DNA of 64,000 bases from Natranaeroarchaeum aerophilus (GTDB lineage Archaea; Halobacteriota; Halobacteria; Halobacteriales; Natronoarchaeaceae): positions 416,124 through 480,123 of the forward strand of contig NZ_JAKRVY010000002.1 in assembly GCF_023638055.1 (NCBI RefSeq). Reading direction: 5' to 3'. This document shows positions 37,002-46,000 of this stretch, piece by piece (the first letter of the stretch is position 1; each line of letters begins with the position of its first letter). Below the pieces are notes generated by a model that had not been told where the DNA came from, did not search any database, and saw only the letters and a list, made by a program, of their open reading frames with translations. The translations under genes and the position numbers were made by a program.

Positions 37002-38708
37002 TCAGAGCATGTACCGCTGTGCGAGCGCGAGCTCCTCGGCCGGTTCGCAGGTAACGGGCTCGCCGTCGATCGCCACCTCGAACGTCTGTGCGTCGATCTC
37101 GATATTGTCCGGACAGTACGTGTTGTGGAGCATGTCCGATTTCCGGACATCCCGGAGCCCGGAGACCGGCAGGGCCTCCTTTTCGAGACCGTACTCCTCG
37201 CCGACGTCCGTATCGGCCGCCGCCTGACTGACGAACGCGACGCTCAGATCGTTCTTTGCCGAACCCATCGCGCCCGCACGCTTGCGGCCGACGACGGGCT
37301 CGCAGGTCATCAGCGAGCCGTTGGCCTCGCCCATCTCGCTCCAGGTCGGGAAGCCGCCTTTGATGACAGTGTGGGGCTTGATTCCGAAGAAGTCGGGCTC
37401 CCAGAGCACGATGTCGGCCATCTTGCCCGGTTCGAGCGAGCCGACGTAGTCGTCGATGCCAGCAGTGATCGCCGGATTGATCGTGTACTTGGCGACGTAC
37501 CGGGCGATCCGATGGTTGTCCGCGTCGGTTCCCTCGTCGTCGGGAAGCGGGCCACGCTGTTTCTTCATCTTGTCTGCGGTCTGCCACGTCCGGGCGATGA
37601 CCTCTGCCTGGCGCCCCATCGCCTGGGAGTCGCTGGTCATCATGCTGATCGCGCCGTCGTCGTGGAGCACGTCCTCGGCTGCGAGCGTCTCCGCACGAAT
37701 CCGTGACTCGGCGAAGGCGACGTCTTCAGGAACGTTCGAATCAAGGTGATGACAGACCATCACCATGTCGAGGTGCTCATCGACCGTGTTCCTGGTAAAC
37801 GGCATCGACGGGTTCGTCGAGGACGGCAGCATGTGCTGGTGGCCGACGAGTTCGAGCACGTCGGGTGCGTGACCGCCACCCGCGCCCTCGATGTGGAACA
37901 TGTGGATCGCCCGCTCGCCAATCGCATCGAAGGTGTGCTCGACGAAGCCGGATTCGTTGAGTGTGTCGGTGTGGATACAGACCTGAATGTCCTCCTGCTC
38001 GGCGACATCCAGACAGGTATCGATCGCTTCGGGCGTTGTTCCCCAGTCCTCGTGGAGTTTGAGCCCTGCCGCGCCTGCCTCGATCTGTTCGTGCAGGGAG
38101 CCGGGCTTGCTGGAGTTACCTTTCCCGTAGACCCCGACGTTCATCGGCCACTCGTCGGCGGACTGGAGCATCCGTTTGATGTTCTCGGGGCCGGGTGTAC
38201 ACGTCGTCGCGCCGCCACCGAATCCGCCGCCCAGCATCGTCGTGATGCCCGACCCGAGCGCGTGCTCGAACAGCTGTGGGCTGTTGAAATGGACGTGAAT
38301 GTCGAGCGCGCCGGCCGTCGCGATCATCCCATCCGCCGGGATCGTGTCTGTGTTCTGGCCGATCACCATGTCGACGCCGTCCATCGTTGCCGGGTTCCCG
38401 GCCTTGCCGATGCCCACGATCTCGCCATCCTTGACGCCGATATCACCCTTGACGACGCCGAGGGTCGGATCGATGATGACGACGTTTGTAAAGGCCCAGT
38501 CCAGCGCGCCCTCCGCACTGCCCGTTCCGGGTGCCATCCCCATCCCGTCGCGCATCGTCTTCCCGCCGCCGAAGACCGCCTCCTCGCCGGGCGTGCCGTA
38601 GTCGGTCTCGATCTCGGCGATCAGGTCAGTGTCGCCCAGCCGGATCCTGTCCCCGTCCGTTGCCCCGTACAGGTCGGTGTACTGTTCGCGTGACAGCTCT
38701 CGTGTCAT
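37002..38708 (-). CDS. ureC: Urease alpha (catalytic) subunit
   Basis: A 568-residue urease alpha subunit with every active-site residue in place. Nickel ligands are H138 and H140 in DIHVHF, the carbamylated lysine K217 in [11 protein letters not shown]246 in CIHTDT and H272 in [10 protein letters not shown]. The flap with the catalytic His in VCHHLD and the Asp in SDSQAMGR follow. It hydrolyses urea to ammonia and carbamate in the cytoplasm. It overlaps ureB by 4 bases and precedes ureA by 6. Confidence 0.99.
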   Translation of the reverse strand: MTRELSREQYTDLYGATDGDRIRLGDTDLIAEIETDYGTPGEEAVFGGGKTMRDGMGMAPGTGSAEGALDWAFTNVVIIDPTLGVVKGDIGVKDGEIVGIGKAGNPATMDGVDMVIGQNTDTIPADGMIATAGALDIHVHFNSPQLFEHALGSGITTMLGGGFGGGATTCTPGPENIKRMLQSADEWPMNVGVYGKGNSSKPGSLHEQIEAGAAGLKLHEDWGTTPEAIDTCLDVAEQEDIQVCIHTDTLNESGFVEHTFDAIGERAIHMFHIEGAGGGHAPDVLELVGHQHMLPSSTNPSMPFTRNTVDEHLDMVMVCHHLDSNVPEDVAFAESRIRAETLAAEDVLHDDGAISMMTSDSQAMGRQAEVIARTWQTADKMKKQRGPLPDDEGTDADNHRIARYVAKYTINPAITAGIDDYVGSLEPGKMADIVLWEPDFFGIKPHTVIKGGFPTWSEMGEANGSLMTCEPVVGRKRAGAMGSAKNDLSVAFVSQAAADTDVGEEYGLEKEALPVSGLRDVRKSDMLHNTYCPDNIEIDAQTFEVAIDGEPVTCEPAEELALAQRYML

Positions 38709-39091
38709 TCGTCTACCCCCAGAAAGCCGCGTTCGCTCGCCCGTTCGAGTGCCCGTGCTTTGATCTCCTCGTCGTGGACGTCGCCGTTGGTGAGCCCCGC
38801 CATCCCGTGGACGATGCCCTCGCCACCGATCGCGACAAGCGGGACGTCACGCTCGTTCCCCGGCTCGAACCGGATCGCCGTCCCCGCCGGGACGTTCAGA
38901 CGCATTCCGAAGGCCGACTCGCGGTCGAAATCGAGCTTTGGGTTCGCCTCGAAGAAGTGATAGTGCGAGCCGACCTGCACCGGCCGATCGCCGGTATTCT
39001 CGACCGTCACCTCGGTTGTTTCACGCCCTTCGTTGATCTGTACTGGCTCGTCGGCCTGAATCAACTCGCCGGGTACGAGTCCGTCAGACAC
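38705..39091 (-). CDS. ureB: Urease beta subunit
   Basis: A 128-residue urease beta subunit. Conserved are VPGELI near the start, [23 protein letters not shown] in the middle and the [11 protein letters not shown] segment. It is the first gene of the leftward ureBCAGDEF operon. The 226-base upstream gap (39092-39317) is the only space for its promoter; no standard TATA at -30 is obvious, so a longer 5' leader is likely. Confidence 0.97.
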   Translation of the reverse strand: MSDGLVPGELIQADEPVQINEGRETTEVTVENTGDRPVQVGSHYHFFEANPKLDFDRESAFGMRLNVPAGTAIRFEPGNERDVPLVAIGGEGIVHGMAGLTNGDVHDEEIKARALERASERGFLGVDE

Positions 39092-39317
39092 GGTCGTCGC
39101 CTCCGGCCAAGTCAGTAGTACGTTCGTCGGATACCCTCATACTGGGAGTGGGTACGAAGAAAACCGATATAGCGGTTCGTTTTGACGAAAAAACCGCCGT
39201 CGGTCACCGCAAAACCACACAATATCATCGGTGATTGCCCGGAGTTTGATATCTAAATAGAATTAATACGTCTTTGTACGACGACTCTGGTCGGTTGCCC
39301 AGTTATCTGGACACAGC
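39092..39317 (-). promoter_or_regulatory. Urease operon upstream region
   Basis: A 226-base gap between ureB and the metal permease gene. It has an imperfect inverted repeat (TACCC-N13-GGGTA, about 39133-39156), an A-rich tract (39180-39195) and TATA-like A/T segments near 39248-39270. I found no copy of the GTATTA-N16-TAATAC element seen upstream of the permease-linked binding protein. It probably contains the promoter of the urease operon. Confidence 0.4.
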
Positions 39318-40301
39318 TCACCGGATCGTCAGTCTCCGTTGCCCGATTGTTGTGACGGCCACTGCGACGAGATAGATTCCAATAGCGATAACGACGATCG
39401 CCGCACCGGGACGGAGGCTATACTGCCACGAGAGCGCGAGGCCGGAGAGTACCGAGAACTCGCCCACGACGATCGAGCCGATCATCGATCCCCGAAAGGA
39501 ATCGGCGATCTGTGCCGCCGCGGCAACCGGGACGATCAGCATGGCGGCGACGAGGATGACACCGAGAATCTGCATCGCCCCGACGACGACCAGCGCGGTT
39601 AGAACGATCAGCAGGGCATTGTACCGCGAAACGGGCAGTCGGGCAACGCGGGCCGCCCGCGGATCGAAGGTGATGAACAGGAGCTGTTTGTACGTCGTTG
39701 CGACGGTTCCGACGACGATGCCGGTCAGGATCGCCATCAGCGCGACGCTCCGGTCGTCGGTGATCGAGATACTGCCGAACAGGTAGCTGTTGATGTCGAC
39801 GAACGCGAAGCCGCCGCCGAGGTCCAGAAAGAGCGCACCAACGGCGAAACTGCCGGTAAGAACGATTGCCACGGGCACGTCGCCGTGTGCGTCGGTGTGG
39901 TCCGCGAGATACTGGACGCCCACCGCGCCGATCACGGCCGCGCCGAGTGCGGAAAGCAGGAGCGGCGTCTCCCAGCCCGATGCCCCCAGTACGAGCGTCC
40001 CGAAGGCGACACCCGCAAACGCGGTGTGGGCCAGCGTCTCGCCGATCAACGCCATCTCTCGGTGGACGAGGTAGGTCCCGACGAGCGGCCCGATCAGGCC
40101 GATGAATACGCCGGTGGTAACCGCGTTCCACATGAAGCCATAACAGGCAATGCGTGTGCCTGCCGACTCCCCGGCAGTGCACGCGCGCTCGAAGAACCGC
40201 TCGGGCATGACGCCGAACGCGATAGCGACGAACCCGGCCAGCAGCGGTACTGACAGGACGAGGCCGATAGACTCCAGTCGGTCGTCAGTCTGTCGGATCA
40301 T
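39318..40301 (-). CDS. Metal ABC transporter permease (ZnuB/ABC-3 family)
   Basis: A 327-residue ABC-3 type permease with about eight to nine transmembrane helices. Its length is larger than the usual 270-290 because of an N-terminal hydrophobic segment with two Cys (about residues 35-50). The VGTYLVHREMALIGETLAHTAFAGV segment near 80 is the family signature. ABC-3 permeases import zinc or manganese. The adjacent NikR and urease genes raise nickel as an alternative. It follows its binding protein by 19 bases; no ATPase gene is nearby. Confidence 0.92.
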   Translation of the reverse strand: MIRQTDDRLESIGLVLSVPLLAGFVAIAFGVMPERFFERACTAGESAGTRIACYGFMWNAVTTGVFIGLIGPLVGTYLVHREMALIGETLAHTAFAGVAFGTLVLGASGWETPLLLSALGAAVIGAVGVQYLADHTDAHGDVPVAIVLTGSFAVGALFLDLGGGFAFVDINSYLFGSISITDDRSVALMAILTGIVVGTVATTYKQLLFITFDPRAARVARLPVSRYNALLIVLTALVVVGAMQILGVILVAAMLIVPVAAAAQIADSFRGSMIGSIVVGEFSVLSGLALSWQYSLRPGAAIVVIAIGIYLVAVAVTTIGQRRLTIR

Positions 40302-40320
40302 CCGGTGTCACTCAACACGA

Positions 40321-41742
40321 CTACTCCGCTCCCAGCGCCGTGGCGAAGGCGGGAAGGTTGATCTCTTTCATCTGACTTATGTAGCTTCCGACCCCGTCTT
40401 CGTTCCACTCCTCGGTGACGCTTTCTGCAGGCGAAACCATCTCGATCGTGACCTCGTGATCGACCTCGTCGGCGATCACCGTCGCGGTATCGTTGCCGTC
40501 GAAGTAGTCCCAGAGGATGCAGTCGATTTCCTCGGATTCGACGAGTTCGACGGTCTCCGCGATTTCGTCGGGTGCGGGTTCGTGATCCGGTGAGAGCCCA
40601 ACCGGCGTGTGGATCTCGAAGTCGTATCGCTCCCCGAGATACTGGAACGAGTCGTGGCCCGCAACGACGGCTACGTCGTGCTCGCGGTCGGCGAGGGTGG
40701 TTTCGTACTGCTCGTGCAGGTCGTTCAGCTCCCCGATGTACGTCGTTGCATTTGCCTCGTAGCTGTCAGCGTTGTCGGGGTCGATCTCCACGAGTGCGTC
40801 CCGAATGTTCCGGACACCTTGCTGTGCCCTGATTGGGTCTGTAAAGAACTTCGCGTCGTACTCGCCGTGGCTGTGATCGTGGTCATCGTGGCTGTGATCA
40901 TGATCGTCGTCGTCATCGTGGTCGTGGTCATCCTCTTCCGTATCGTCGGCAACCGTCTCGACGACGTCGACCTCGGTCGGTGGTGCCTCCCACCGGCTCT
41001 CTCCGTCCTTCCGGAGCTGGAACACGACCTCAACAGTCCCGATGGAGTTGCCGTGCAGGTGGACGTGGTCGCCGTGGCTCTCGACGTCGAGTGCACCGTC
41101 ACCCTCACCGACACTCGCATCGAGCGTGTACTGGCTATCCCCACCAAGCGGAACGTCAGTACCGTCCTCGTCGGTAACGACCGCGCCAAGTGAGACGTGC
41201 TCGTCGAGCGAGACGTCCGGCGGCCCGCCGTGCCAGTGGTCGCCGTGTGCCTCGCCGACGGCGTCGTCGACCGACCGATCGACAAGCTCGAACGTGTCAA
41301 TCCGACCGATGCCGTCATGCTCGGAATCGTCAGCATGGTGTTCGTCGTGGCTGTGGTCGTGGCCCTCGTACTCCAGCAACTCGATCCCGGCCAGCGCGTC
41401 GACAAGAACTACGTCGTCCTCGTAGCCGTCGCGCACCTGCCCAGCAACGTCTTCGGCCCACGGCTGGAATCCGTCGACATCGAGGTAGACGAACACCTCT
41501 GACTCGACGATCGAGGGCAGCATATCAACTGATGGCGTCCACCCGTGTCCGTGTCCGCCCATGGGAACCGCGTTTTCGACTTCGTGTGCATCGCCTGTCA
41601 CTGCGCGCGTGAACTCCGCGAGGGTAAAAAACGAGGCAAAAACACCGTCGTTGGCGTCCGAGAGCGCCGACGTACACCCGGCAAGCGTTCCTCCCGCGAG
41701 TATCGCTCCTGAGCCCCGCAGTAGATCACGTCTTGTCGGCAT
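40321..41742 (-). CDS. Metal-binding lipoprotein, cluster A-I type, His-rich
   Basis: A 473-residue ZnuA-like substrate-binding lipoprotein, far longer than the usual 300. The N-terminus has RRDLLRG, a hydrophobic stretch and a lipobox with Cys23. The N-lobe (about 30-125) and C-lobe (about 320-470, with VVAGHDSFQYL and CILWDYFDG) frame an extra central part. That part holds a His-rich loop, an unusual beta-rich insertion with HGDHWHGG and HGDHVHLHG, and a second very His/Asp-rich stretch of 30 residues. The protein binds a transition metal, zinc or nickel. Start ATG 41742 is leaderless by position. Confidence 0.9.
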   Translation of the reverse strand: MPTRRDLLRGSGAILAGGTLAGCTSALSDANDGVFASFFTLAEFTRAVTGDAHEVENAVPMGGHGHGWTPSVDMLPSIVESEVFVYLDVDGFQPWAEDVAGQVRDGYEDDVVLVDALAGIELLEYEGHDHSHDEHHADDSEHDGIGRIDTFELVDRSVDDAVGEAHGDHWHGGPPDVSLDEHVSLGAVVTDEDGTDVPLGGDSQYTLDASVGEGDGALDVESHGDHVHLHGNSIGTVEVVFQLRKDGESRWEAPPTEVDVVETVADDTEEDDHDHDDDDDHDHSHDDHDHSHGEYDAKFFTDPIRAQQGVRNIRDALVEIDPDNADSYEANATTYIGELNDLHEQYETTLADREHDVAVVAGHDSFQYLGERYDFEIHTPVGLSPDHEPAPDEIAETVELVESEEIDCILWDYFDGNDTATVIADEVDHEVTIEMVSPAESVTEEWNEDGVGSYISQMKEINLPAFATALGAE

Positions 41743-41779
41743 TGTGAGGGCGTTCCGAACCGTCGTTTTAGTCGTTTTT

Positions 41780-41807
41780 GTATTACTTCTATATAGAATA
41801 ATAATAC
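41780..41807. promoter_or_regulatory. Predicted NikR operator, GTATTA-N16-TAATAC
   Basis: Inverted repeat with half-sites GTATTA (41780-41785) and TAATAC (41802-41807) separated by exactly 16 bases. The spacer contains a second perfect palindrome, TTCTATATAGAA (41787-41798). The E. coli NikR operator is GTATGA-N16-TCATAC, so both spacing and half-site type match. It lies just upstream of the CTAAAA TATA element (41766-41771) of the leftward metal-binding protein gene and about 75 bases before nikR. Confidence 0.75.
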
Positions 41808-41880
41808 ACACCAAAGCTAACTGTCATAATTGGCGATACCTGACGGCGGATATATACCCCCGGACCGATACGTGGTAGCC

Positions 41881-42285
41881 ATGTCAGATAGCGTCGAGCG
41901 AGTGAGCCTCACGACTGATCCGGAGTTGATCGACGAACTCGATGCGGTCGTCGAGGACTGGGACTACGCGAGCCGATCGAAGGCGTTCCGGGACGCAGTA
42001 CGGATGTTTCTGGCTGATCGACACTGGGACGACGACACCGACCGCCACCACAGCGGGTCGATCACCATCGTCTACGAGCACGATGTTCCGGGATTAAACG
42101 ACGAGTTGCTTGAAATCCAGCATGACAACGAGGACGTAATCGTTTCGACCCAGCACGTCCATTTCGACGCTCATCGATGTCTGGAAACGATCGTCGTCGA
42201 CGGTTCCGGGGACGCAATCCGGGATCTTGTTCACCGGATGGAGTCGCTTGGTGGCGTCAAGCAGGTGCGGTTTATCGCCGTCTAG
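41881..42285 (+). CDS. nikR: Nickel-responsive regulator NikR
   Basis: A 134-residue ribbon-helix-helix plus ACT-type regulator. The N-terminal RHH segment (ERVSLTTDPELIDELD) precedes a metal-binding domain that keeps all four nickel ligands of E. coli NikR with a constant offset of five: H81, H92, H94 and C100. When nickel-bound it should repress nickel uptake. It is divergent from a metal-binding lipoprotein gene, with a NikR-type inverted repeat between them. ATATATA around 41850 is its probable TATA box. This is good evidence that the adjacent ABC genes concern nickel. Confidence 0.95.
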   Translation: MSDSVERVSLTTDPELIDELDAVVEDWDYASRSKAFRDAVRMFLADRHWDDDTDRHHSGSITIVYEHDVPGLNDELLEIQHDNEDVIVSTQHVHFDAHRCLETIVVDGSGDAIRDLVHRMESLGGVKQVRFIAV

Positions 42286-42536
42286 TCGTTCTGAACTCTC
42301 TCGTTTGGGGTTGCACAAATGTCCAGTATTATCACACCTGACTATAGTATTCTTCCGTAGGGTCACACCAAATAGCTACTTACTGATATTATAAATTGCT
42401 GATAAGACTTATATCCTGCAATCGGTTGGGAGATTCTGTACAACATGAACCGATGTATGTCCATGTTTAAGGCCGAATATCTTGAAGACCACAGTGTTCT
42501 TTCCAACAAGTGCACCCTTTCGACGGAGGTAGATGT

Positions 42537-43808
42537 ATGAACGACCGAACGTCAACCGGGCGTCGATCGTTTCTCGCCGGTGCAGGCGCACTCGGTATCG
42601 GCGCGCTTGCCGGCTGTACCGGTGCGCTCGATGGCGATGACGGGCCAGCTGTCGGCGTTCTCGAGGACCGCTCGGGCAACTTCCAGCTAAACGGCACCTC
42701 GAAGTGGCAGGCGACGCGTCTGGCGCTGGAAGAAATCAACGAGGAGGGTGGTATTCTCGGTGAGGAGATCGAGATTATCGATCCCGACCCACAGTCGGAC
42801 AACGAGCGCTACCAGGAGCTCACCCAGGAGCTGATCCTCGACGACCAGATCGACGCCCTGTGGGCAGGCTACTCCAGCGCGACCCGGGAAGCGATCCGTC
42901 CGATCATCAACGATCACGATCAGCTGTACTTTTACACGACCCAGTACGAGGGCGGGGTCGCCGACGATACCATCTTCCCGGTCGGTTCGACCGCGCGCCA
43001 ACAGCTCGGGGCAGTTGCTCCGTTCATGGCCGACGAGTTCGGTGATGACCTCTACATCATTACGGCCGACTACAACTTCGGACAGCTCTCCGCCGACTGG
43101 GTCAACGTCATGGCCGACGAGAACGACTGGAACGTCGTCGGCGAGGAGGCGATCCCGCTCGACGAGACGAACTTCTCGTCGGTGATCAACAACATTCAGG
43201 AAGCCGATCCCGACTTCATCATGTCGATGCTCGTCGGCGCGAACCACGAGAACTTCTACGACCAGCGTGACGCCAACGACATGCTGATCCCGATTGGCAC
43301 GTCGACGACCCTCGCACAGGGCCACGAACACATTCGCTACGAACCGGACGCAGTCACCGACGTGTACGCGGGTGTCAGCTACATGGAGGAGGTCCCAGGC
43401 GAGGCAAACGACGAGTTCGTCGAGACCTTCTACGATCGCTGGGACGACGCCAACTACATCAACCAGGAGGCGTACAACAACTACTTCTCGGTGTACATGT
43501 GGCGCGACGCCGTCGAGGAGGCTGGCACCTTCGACCAGCAGGAGGTCATCGAGGTTCTCGAAGAGGGCGTCGAGTACGAGGGCCCGTCGGGATCGATCGA
43601 ACTCGACGGCGCGACCCACCACATGACCCACAACATGCAGGTCGCCCACGCCGACGACAACCACGATATCAGCTTCGAGGAGGTCGGACACATCGAGCCT
43701 ACCTTCCTCCGCGAGGAGGTCGAGGGCGGTGAGGGGATCGACCTGCGCGAACAGAGCCTCCAGACTCAGTACGAGCCCGGCGACGTGTACGGGGATATTC
43801 TGGAGTGA
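42537..43808 (+). CDS. urtA: Urea ABC transporter substrate-binding lipoprotein
   Basis: A 423-residue periplasmic-binding lipoprotein of the amide/urea family. Tat motif GRRSFLAG, lipobox Cys27. The mature protein has the two-lobed amide-binding fold: WAGYSSATREAIRPI, TQYEGGVADDTIFPVGSTARQQ and the late GATHHMTHN segment resemble UrtA. It starts at ATG 42537 after a GGAGGT site (42525-42530). The order urtABCDE beside urease makes urea the likely ligand; short-chain amides are the alternative. Confidence 0.93.
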   Translation: MNDRTSTGRRSFLAGAGALGIGALAGCTGALDGDDGPAVGVLEDRSGNFQLNGTSKWQATRLALEEINEEGGILGEEIEIIDPDPQSDNERYQELTQELILDDQIDALWAGYSSATREAIRPIINDHDQLYFYTTQYEGGVADDTIFPVGSTARQQLGAVAPFMADEFGDDLYIITADYNFGQLSADWVNVMADENDWNVVGEEAIPLDETNFSSVINNIQEADPDFIMSMLVGANHENFYDQRDANDMLIPIGTSTTLAQGHEHIRYEPDAVTDVYAGVSYMEEVPGEANDEFVETFYDRWDDANYINQEAYNNYFSVYMWRDAVEEAGTFDQQEVIEVLEEGVEYEGPSGSIELDGATHHMTHNMQVAHADDNHDISFEEVGHIEPTFLREEVEGGEGIDLREQSLQTQYEPGDVYGDILE

Positions 43809-43848
43809 TCACGGTGGTAGCACGACTATCCAGTGGAGGTGATCCAGG

Positions 43849-44793
43849 ATGTCCCTGCTAGCTACAGCTGGAGTGTATCGAGGACTTGCGGTCCTGTTCC
43901 AGTTTCTCGATAGCTTCGCGTTCCTCGTCCTCGCGACAGTCGGGCTCGCGATCATCTTCGGGATGATGGGCGTGATCAACCTCGCACACGGCGAGTTCAT
44001 TCTCGTCGGCGTCTACGGGACTGCGCTGGCCTTTCACGGGATGCCGATCCCGTTTGCGGACGCCGCGCTACCGGGACTCCCACTCCCGATCGCAATGGTC
44101 GTCGGTGTGCTCATTACAGTCGTCTTCGGTGTTATCATCGAGCGAACGATCATCAGGCACCTGTACGATCGGCTGCTCGACTCGATGGTCGCGACGTGGG
44201 GGCTCGGTCTCGTCGTCGCACAGCTGCTGTTGATCAGCTTTGGGTCCAGTCTGGACAGCATCTCGACGCCGATGGGCAACGTCGCGTACGGCCCGTTCAC
44301 GTCCGGCGTTTACCGGAGCGTGTTCCTGCCCGTCGTGTCGGTGCTGCTGCTCGGTGCGCTGTACCTGCTGTTTACCCGCACCGAGTTCGGCGTGAAGGCG
44401 CGGGCGACCATCGAAGATCCGGAGACGGCTCGCGCGATGGGCGTTGATACCGATCGCATGTACGTGATGACGTTCGCCCTCGGCTCCGGACTGGCCGGAT
44501 TGACCGGCGCATTGTACGCGCCCGCGCTCGGCGCGATTACGCCGGATCGGGGGAGCATCTTCCTCGTCGAGGCGTTCGTCGCCGTGGTCGTGGGCGGTCC
44601 CTCGGTGATCGTCGGTACCCTGTCGGCCGCAGGCCTGCTCGGCTTTTTCAACGCGATCGTCACCTCCCAGTACGGGACCTTCGCTGGGCTGATGGCGATG
44701 TTGCTCGTCGCGATCGTCCTGCTGCGTCTGCTCCCCGATGGGATCACAGGATACGTCGAAAAGGTCCGACAGCGACGGAGGGCGGAGCAATGA
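43849..44793 (+). CDS. urtB: Urea ABC transporter permease UrtB
   Basis: A 314-residue branched-chain-type permease with about eight to nine helices. The NLAHGEFILVGVYG segment near 45 and GLAGLTGALYAPALGAITPDRG near 215 identify the urea/branched-chain family, and a VGGPSVIVGTLSAAGLLGFFN segment follows. A ten-base ribosome-binding site, GGAGGTGATC (43835-43844), precedes the ATG and is fully complementary to the expected 16S 3' end. The stop overlaps urtC (ATGA). Confidence 0.94.
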   Translation: MSLLATAGVYRGLAVLFQFLDSFAFLVLATVGLAIIFGMMGVINLAHGEFILVGVYGTALAFHGMPIPFADAALPGLPLPIAMVVGVLITVVFGVIIERTIIRHLYDRLLDSMVATWGLGLVVAQLLLISFGSSLDSISTPMGNVAYGPFTSGVYRSVFLPVVSVLLLGALYLLFTRTEFGVKARATIEDPETARAMGVDTDRMYVMTFALGSGLAGLTGALYAPALGAITPDRGSIFLVEAFVAVVVGGPSVIVGTLSAAGLLGFFNAIVTSQYGTFAGLMAMLLVAIVLLRLLPDGITGYVEKVRQRRRAEQ

Positions 44794-45920
44794 GCGGTGG
44801 TCTGGGGGCGATCGACCGCGTTCGCAACCGTCTGGAGGGGCCAAACACCTACGGCAACTCCGGACTGTTCTGGGCCGTCTTCGCGATCGCAGTGCTCGCT
44901 CTGGCGGCCTACCCGCTGTCGCCGACGACCAGCCCGTTCGACGTCCTGACGACGACACAGTACTTCGGGCTTGCGTTTCTGGCACTGTCCCTGTCGATCG
45001 TGTGGGGATACACTGGTGTCCTGAGCTTCGGACAGGTCGCCTTCTTCGGCGTCGCGGCCTACACGTTTGGCGTCATTGGGATCAACTTCTCGTCGGCGAC
45101 CGGCGTGACGGCGGCGTTCTTCGGCGCGGTCGTCGTTGGTGCCGCGTTCGCCGCACTGCTGGGGTACTTCATGTTCTACGGCGGTGTCCGTGACGTCTAC
45201 GTCACGATTATCACCCTCGTCGTCGCGATGGTGTTGAACACGTTCATGGCCCAGACCGCCGGCAGCGAGTGGACGATCGGTGAGGCAGCGCTGGGTGGGT
45301 TCAACGGAATGACCAATATTCCGGACCTCGCGTTCGGCGTCGGCGACACCGCATTCGTCTTCGACGGGGTCGGATTGTACTACGCCCTGCTAGTGCTGCT
45401 CGTCGCGACGTACCTCGCCCTGCGTGTGCTGGTCAACAGCCAGTTCGGCATGACGATGGTGGCCGTGCGGGAAGACGAGGACCGAACTGCGACGTTCGGG
45501 TACAACGTTCCCTTCGTCAAGCTTGTCAGCTTCACCATCGGCGGTGCGCTCGCCGCCGCAGGTGGCGTGTTCTACGCCTCCTGGGGCAACTTCATCGATC
45601 CGACGGTGTTTGGCATCCTCTTTGCCGCACTCCCGGTCGTATGGGTCAGTGTCGGCGGCCGTGAGTCACTGATCGGTGCCGTGGGTGCGACGCTCGTTAT
45701 CGAACGGATGCGGACGGGGCTGACTGACGGCGTCGGCCCGCTGGGGCCCGAATGGGCGTTCGTCATCGTCGGTGGCCTCCTCATGACCGTCATCCTCGTC
45801 ATGCCAGGCGGTATCGTGCCGTTGATCGACAGAGTGGTCGCTGACCGACTTGGCGGCCGTCTGCCCGGACTGGCCGGAAGCGAGACGTCGGAGTCGTCAC
45901 CGAAAGAGGACACAGCATGA
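44790..45920 (+). CDS. urtC: Urea ABC transporter permease UrtC
   Basis: A 376-residue second permease of the urea system, about ten helices. SIVWGYTGVLSFGQVAFFGVAAYTFG near 70 and the GGVFYASWGNFIDPTVFGIL block near 255 are the UrtC/LivM features. It overlaps urtB by four bases (ATGA), and a 27-codon frame starts within its own stop, leading to urtD. Confidence 0.94.
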   Translation: MSGGLGAIDRVRNRLEGPNTYGNSGLFWAVFAIAVLALAAYPLSPTTSPFDVLTTTQYFGLAFLALSLSIVWGYTGVLSFGQVAFFGVAAYTFGVIGINFSSATGVTAAFFGAVVVGAAFAALLGYFMFYGGVRDVYVTIITLVVAMVLNTFMAQTAGSEWTIGEAALGGFNGMTNIPDLAFGVGDTAFVFDGVGLYYALLVLLVATYLALRVLVNSQFGMTMVAVREDEDRTATFGYNVPFVKLVSFTIGGALAAAGGVFYASWGNFIDPTVFGILFAALPVVWVSVGGRESLIGAVGATLVIERMRTGLTDGVGPLGPEWAFVIVGGLLMTVILVMPGGIVPLIDRVVADRLGGRLPGLAGSETSESSPKEDTA

Positions 45921-46000
45921 TGAACGAACCATCCGTGAACGCAGCACGTATCGTCTCGGCTAACTGTCGCCGATCAGTGGAGGTGAGTACCCGTGAGTAA
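45917..46000 (+). CDS. Possible 27-codon coupling ORF between urtC and urtD
   Basis: This frame starts at ATG 45917 within the urtC stop (ATGATGA) and ends with TAA at 46000, overlapping the GTG start of urtD (45993) by 8 bases. It therefore bridges the 72-base gap without a break. The peptide (MMNEPSVNAARIVS...) has no recognisable domain. The urtD ribosome-binding site GGAGGTGA (45979-45986) lies inside it. Translation of this frame could carry ribosomes to urtD. It may also be chance. Confidence 0.4.
   Translation: MMNEPSVNAARIVSANCRRSVEVSTRE

Noticed and set aside
39140..39160. NikR operator upstream of ureB
   Set aside because: Only a TACCC-N13-GGGTA imperfect inversion is present; half-sites and spacing differ from the nikR site.
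42326..42352. NikR-like site upstream of urtA
   Set aside because: GTATTA and GTATTC occur as direct, not inverted, copies and at the wrong spacing.
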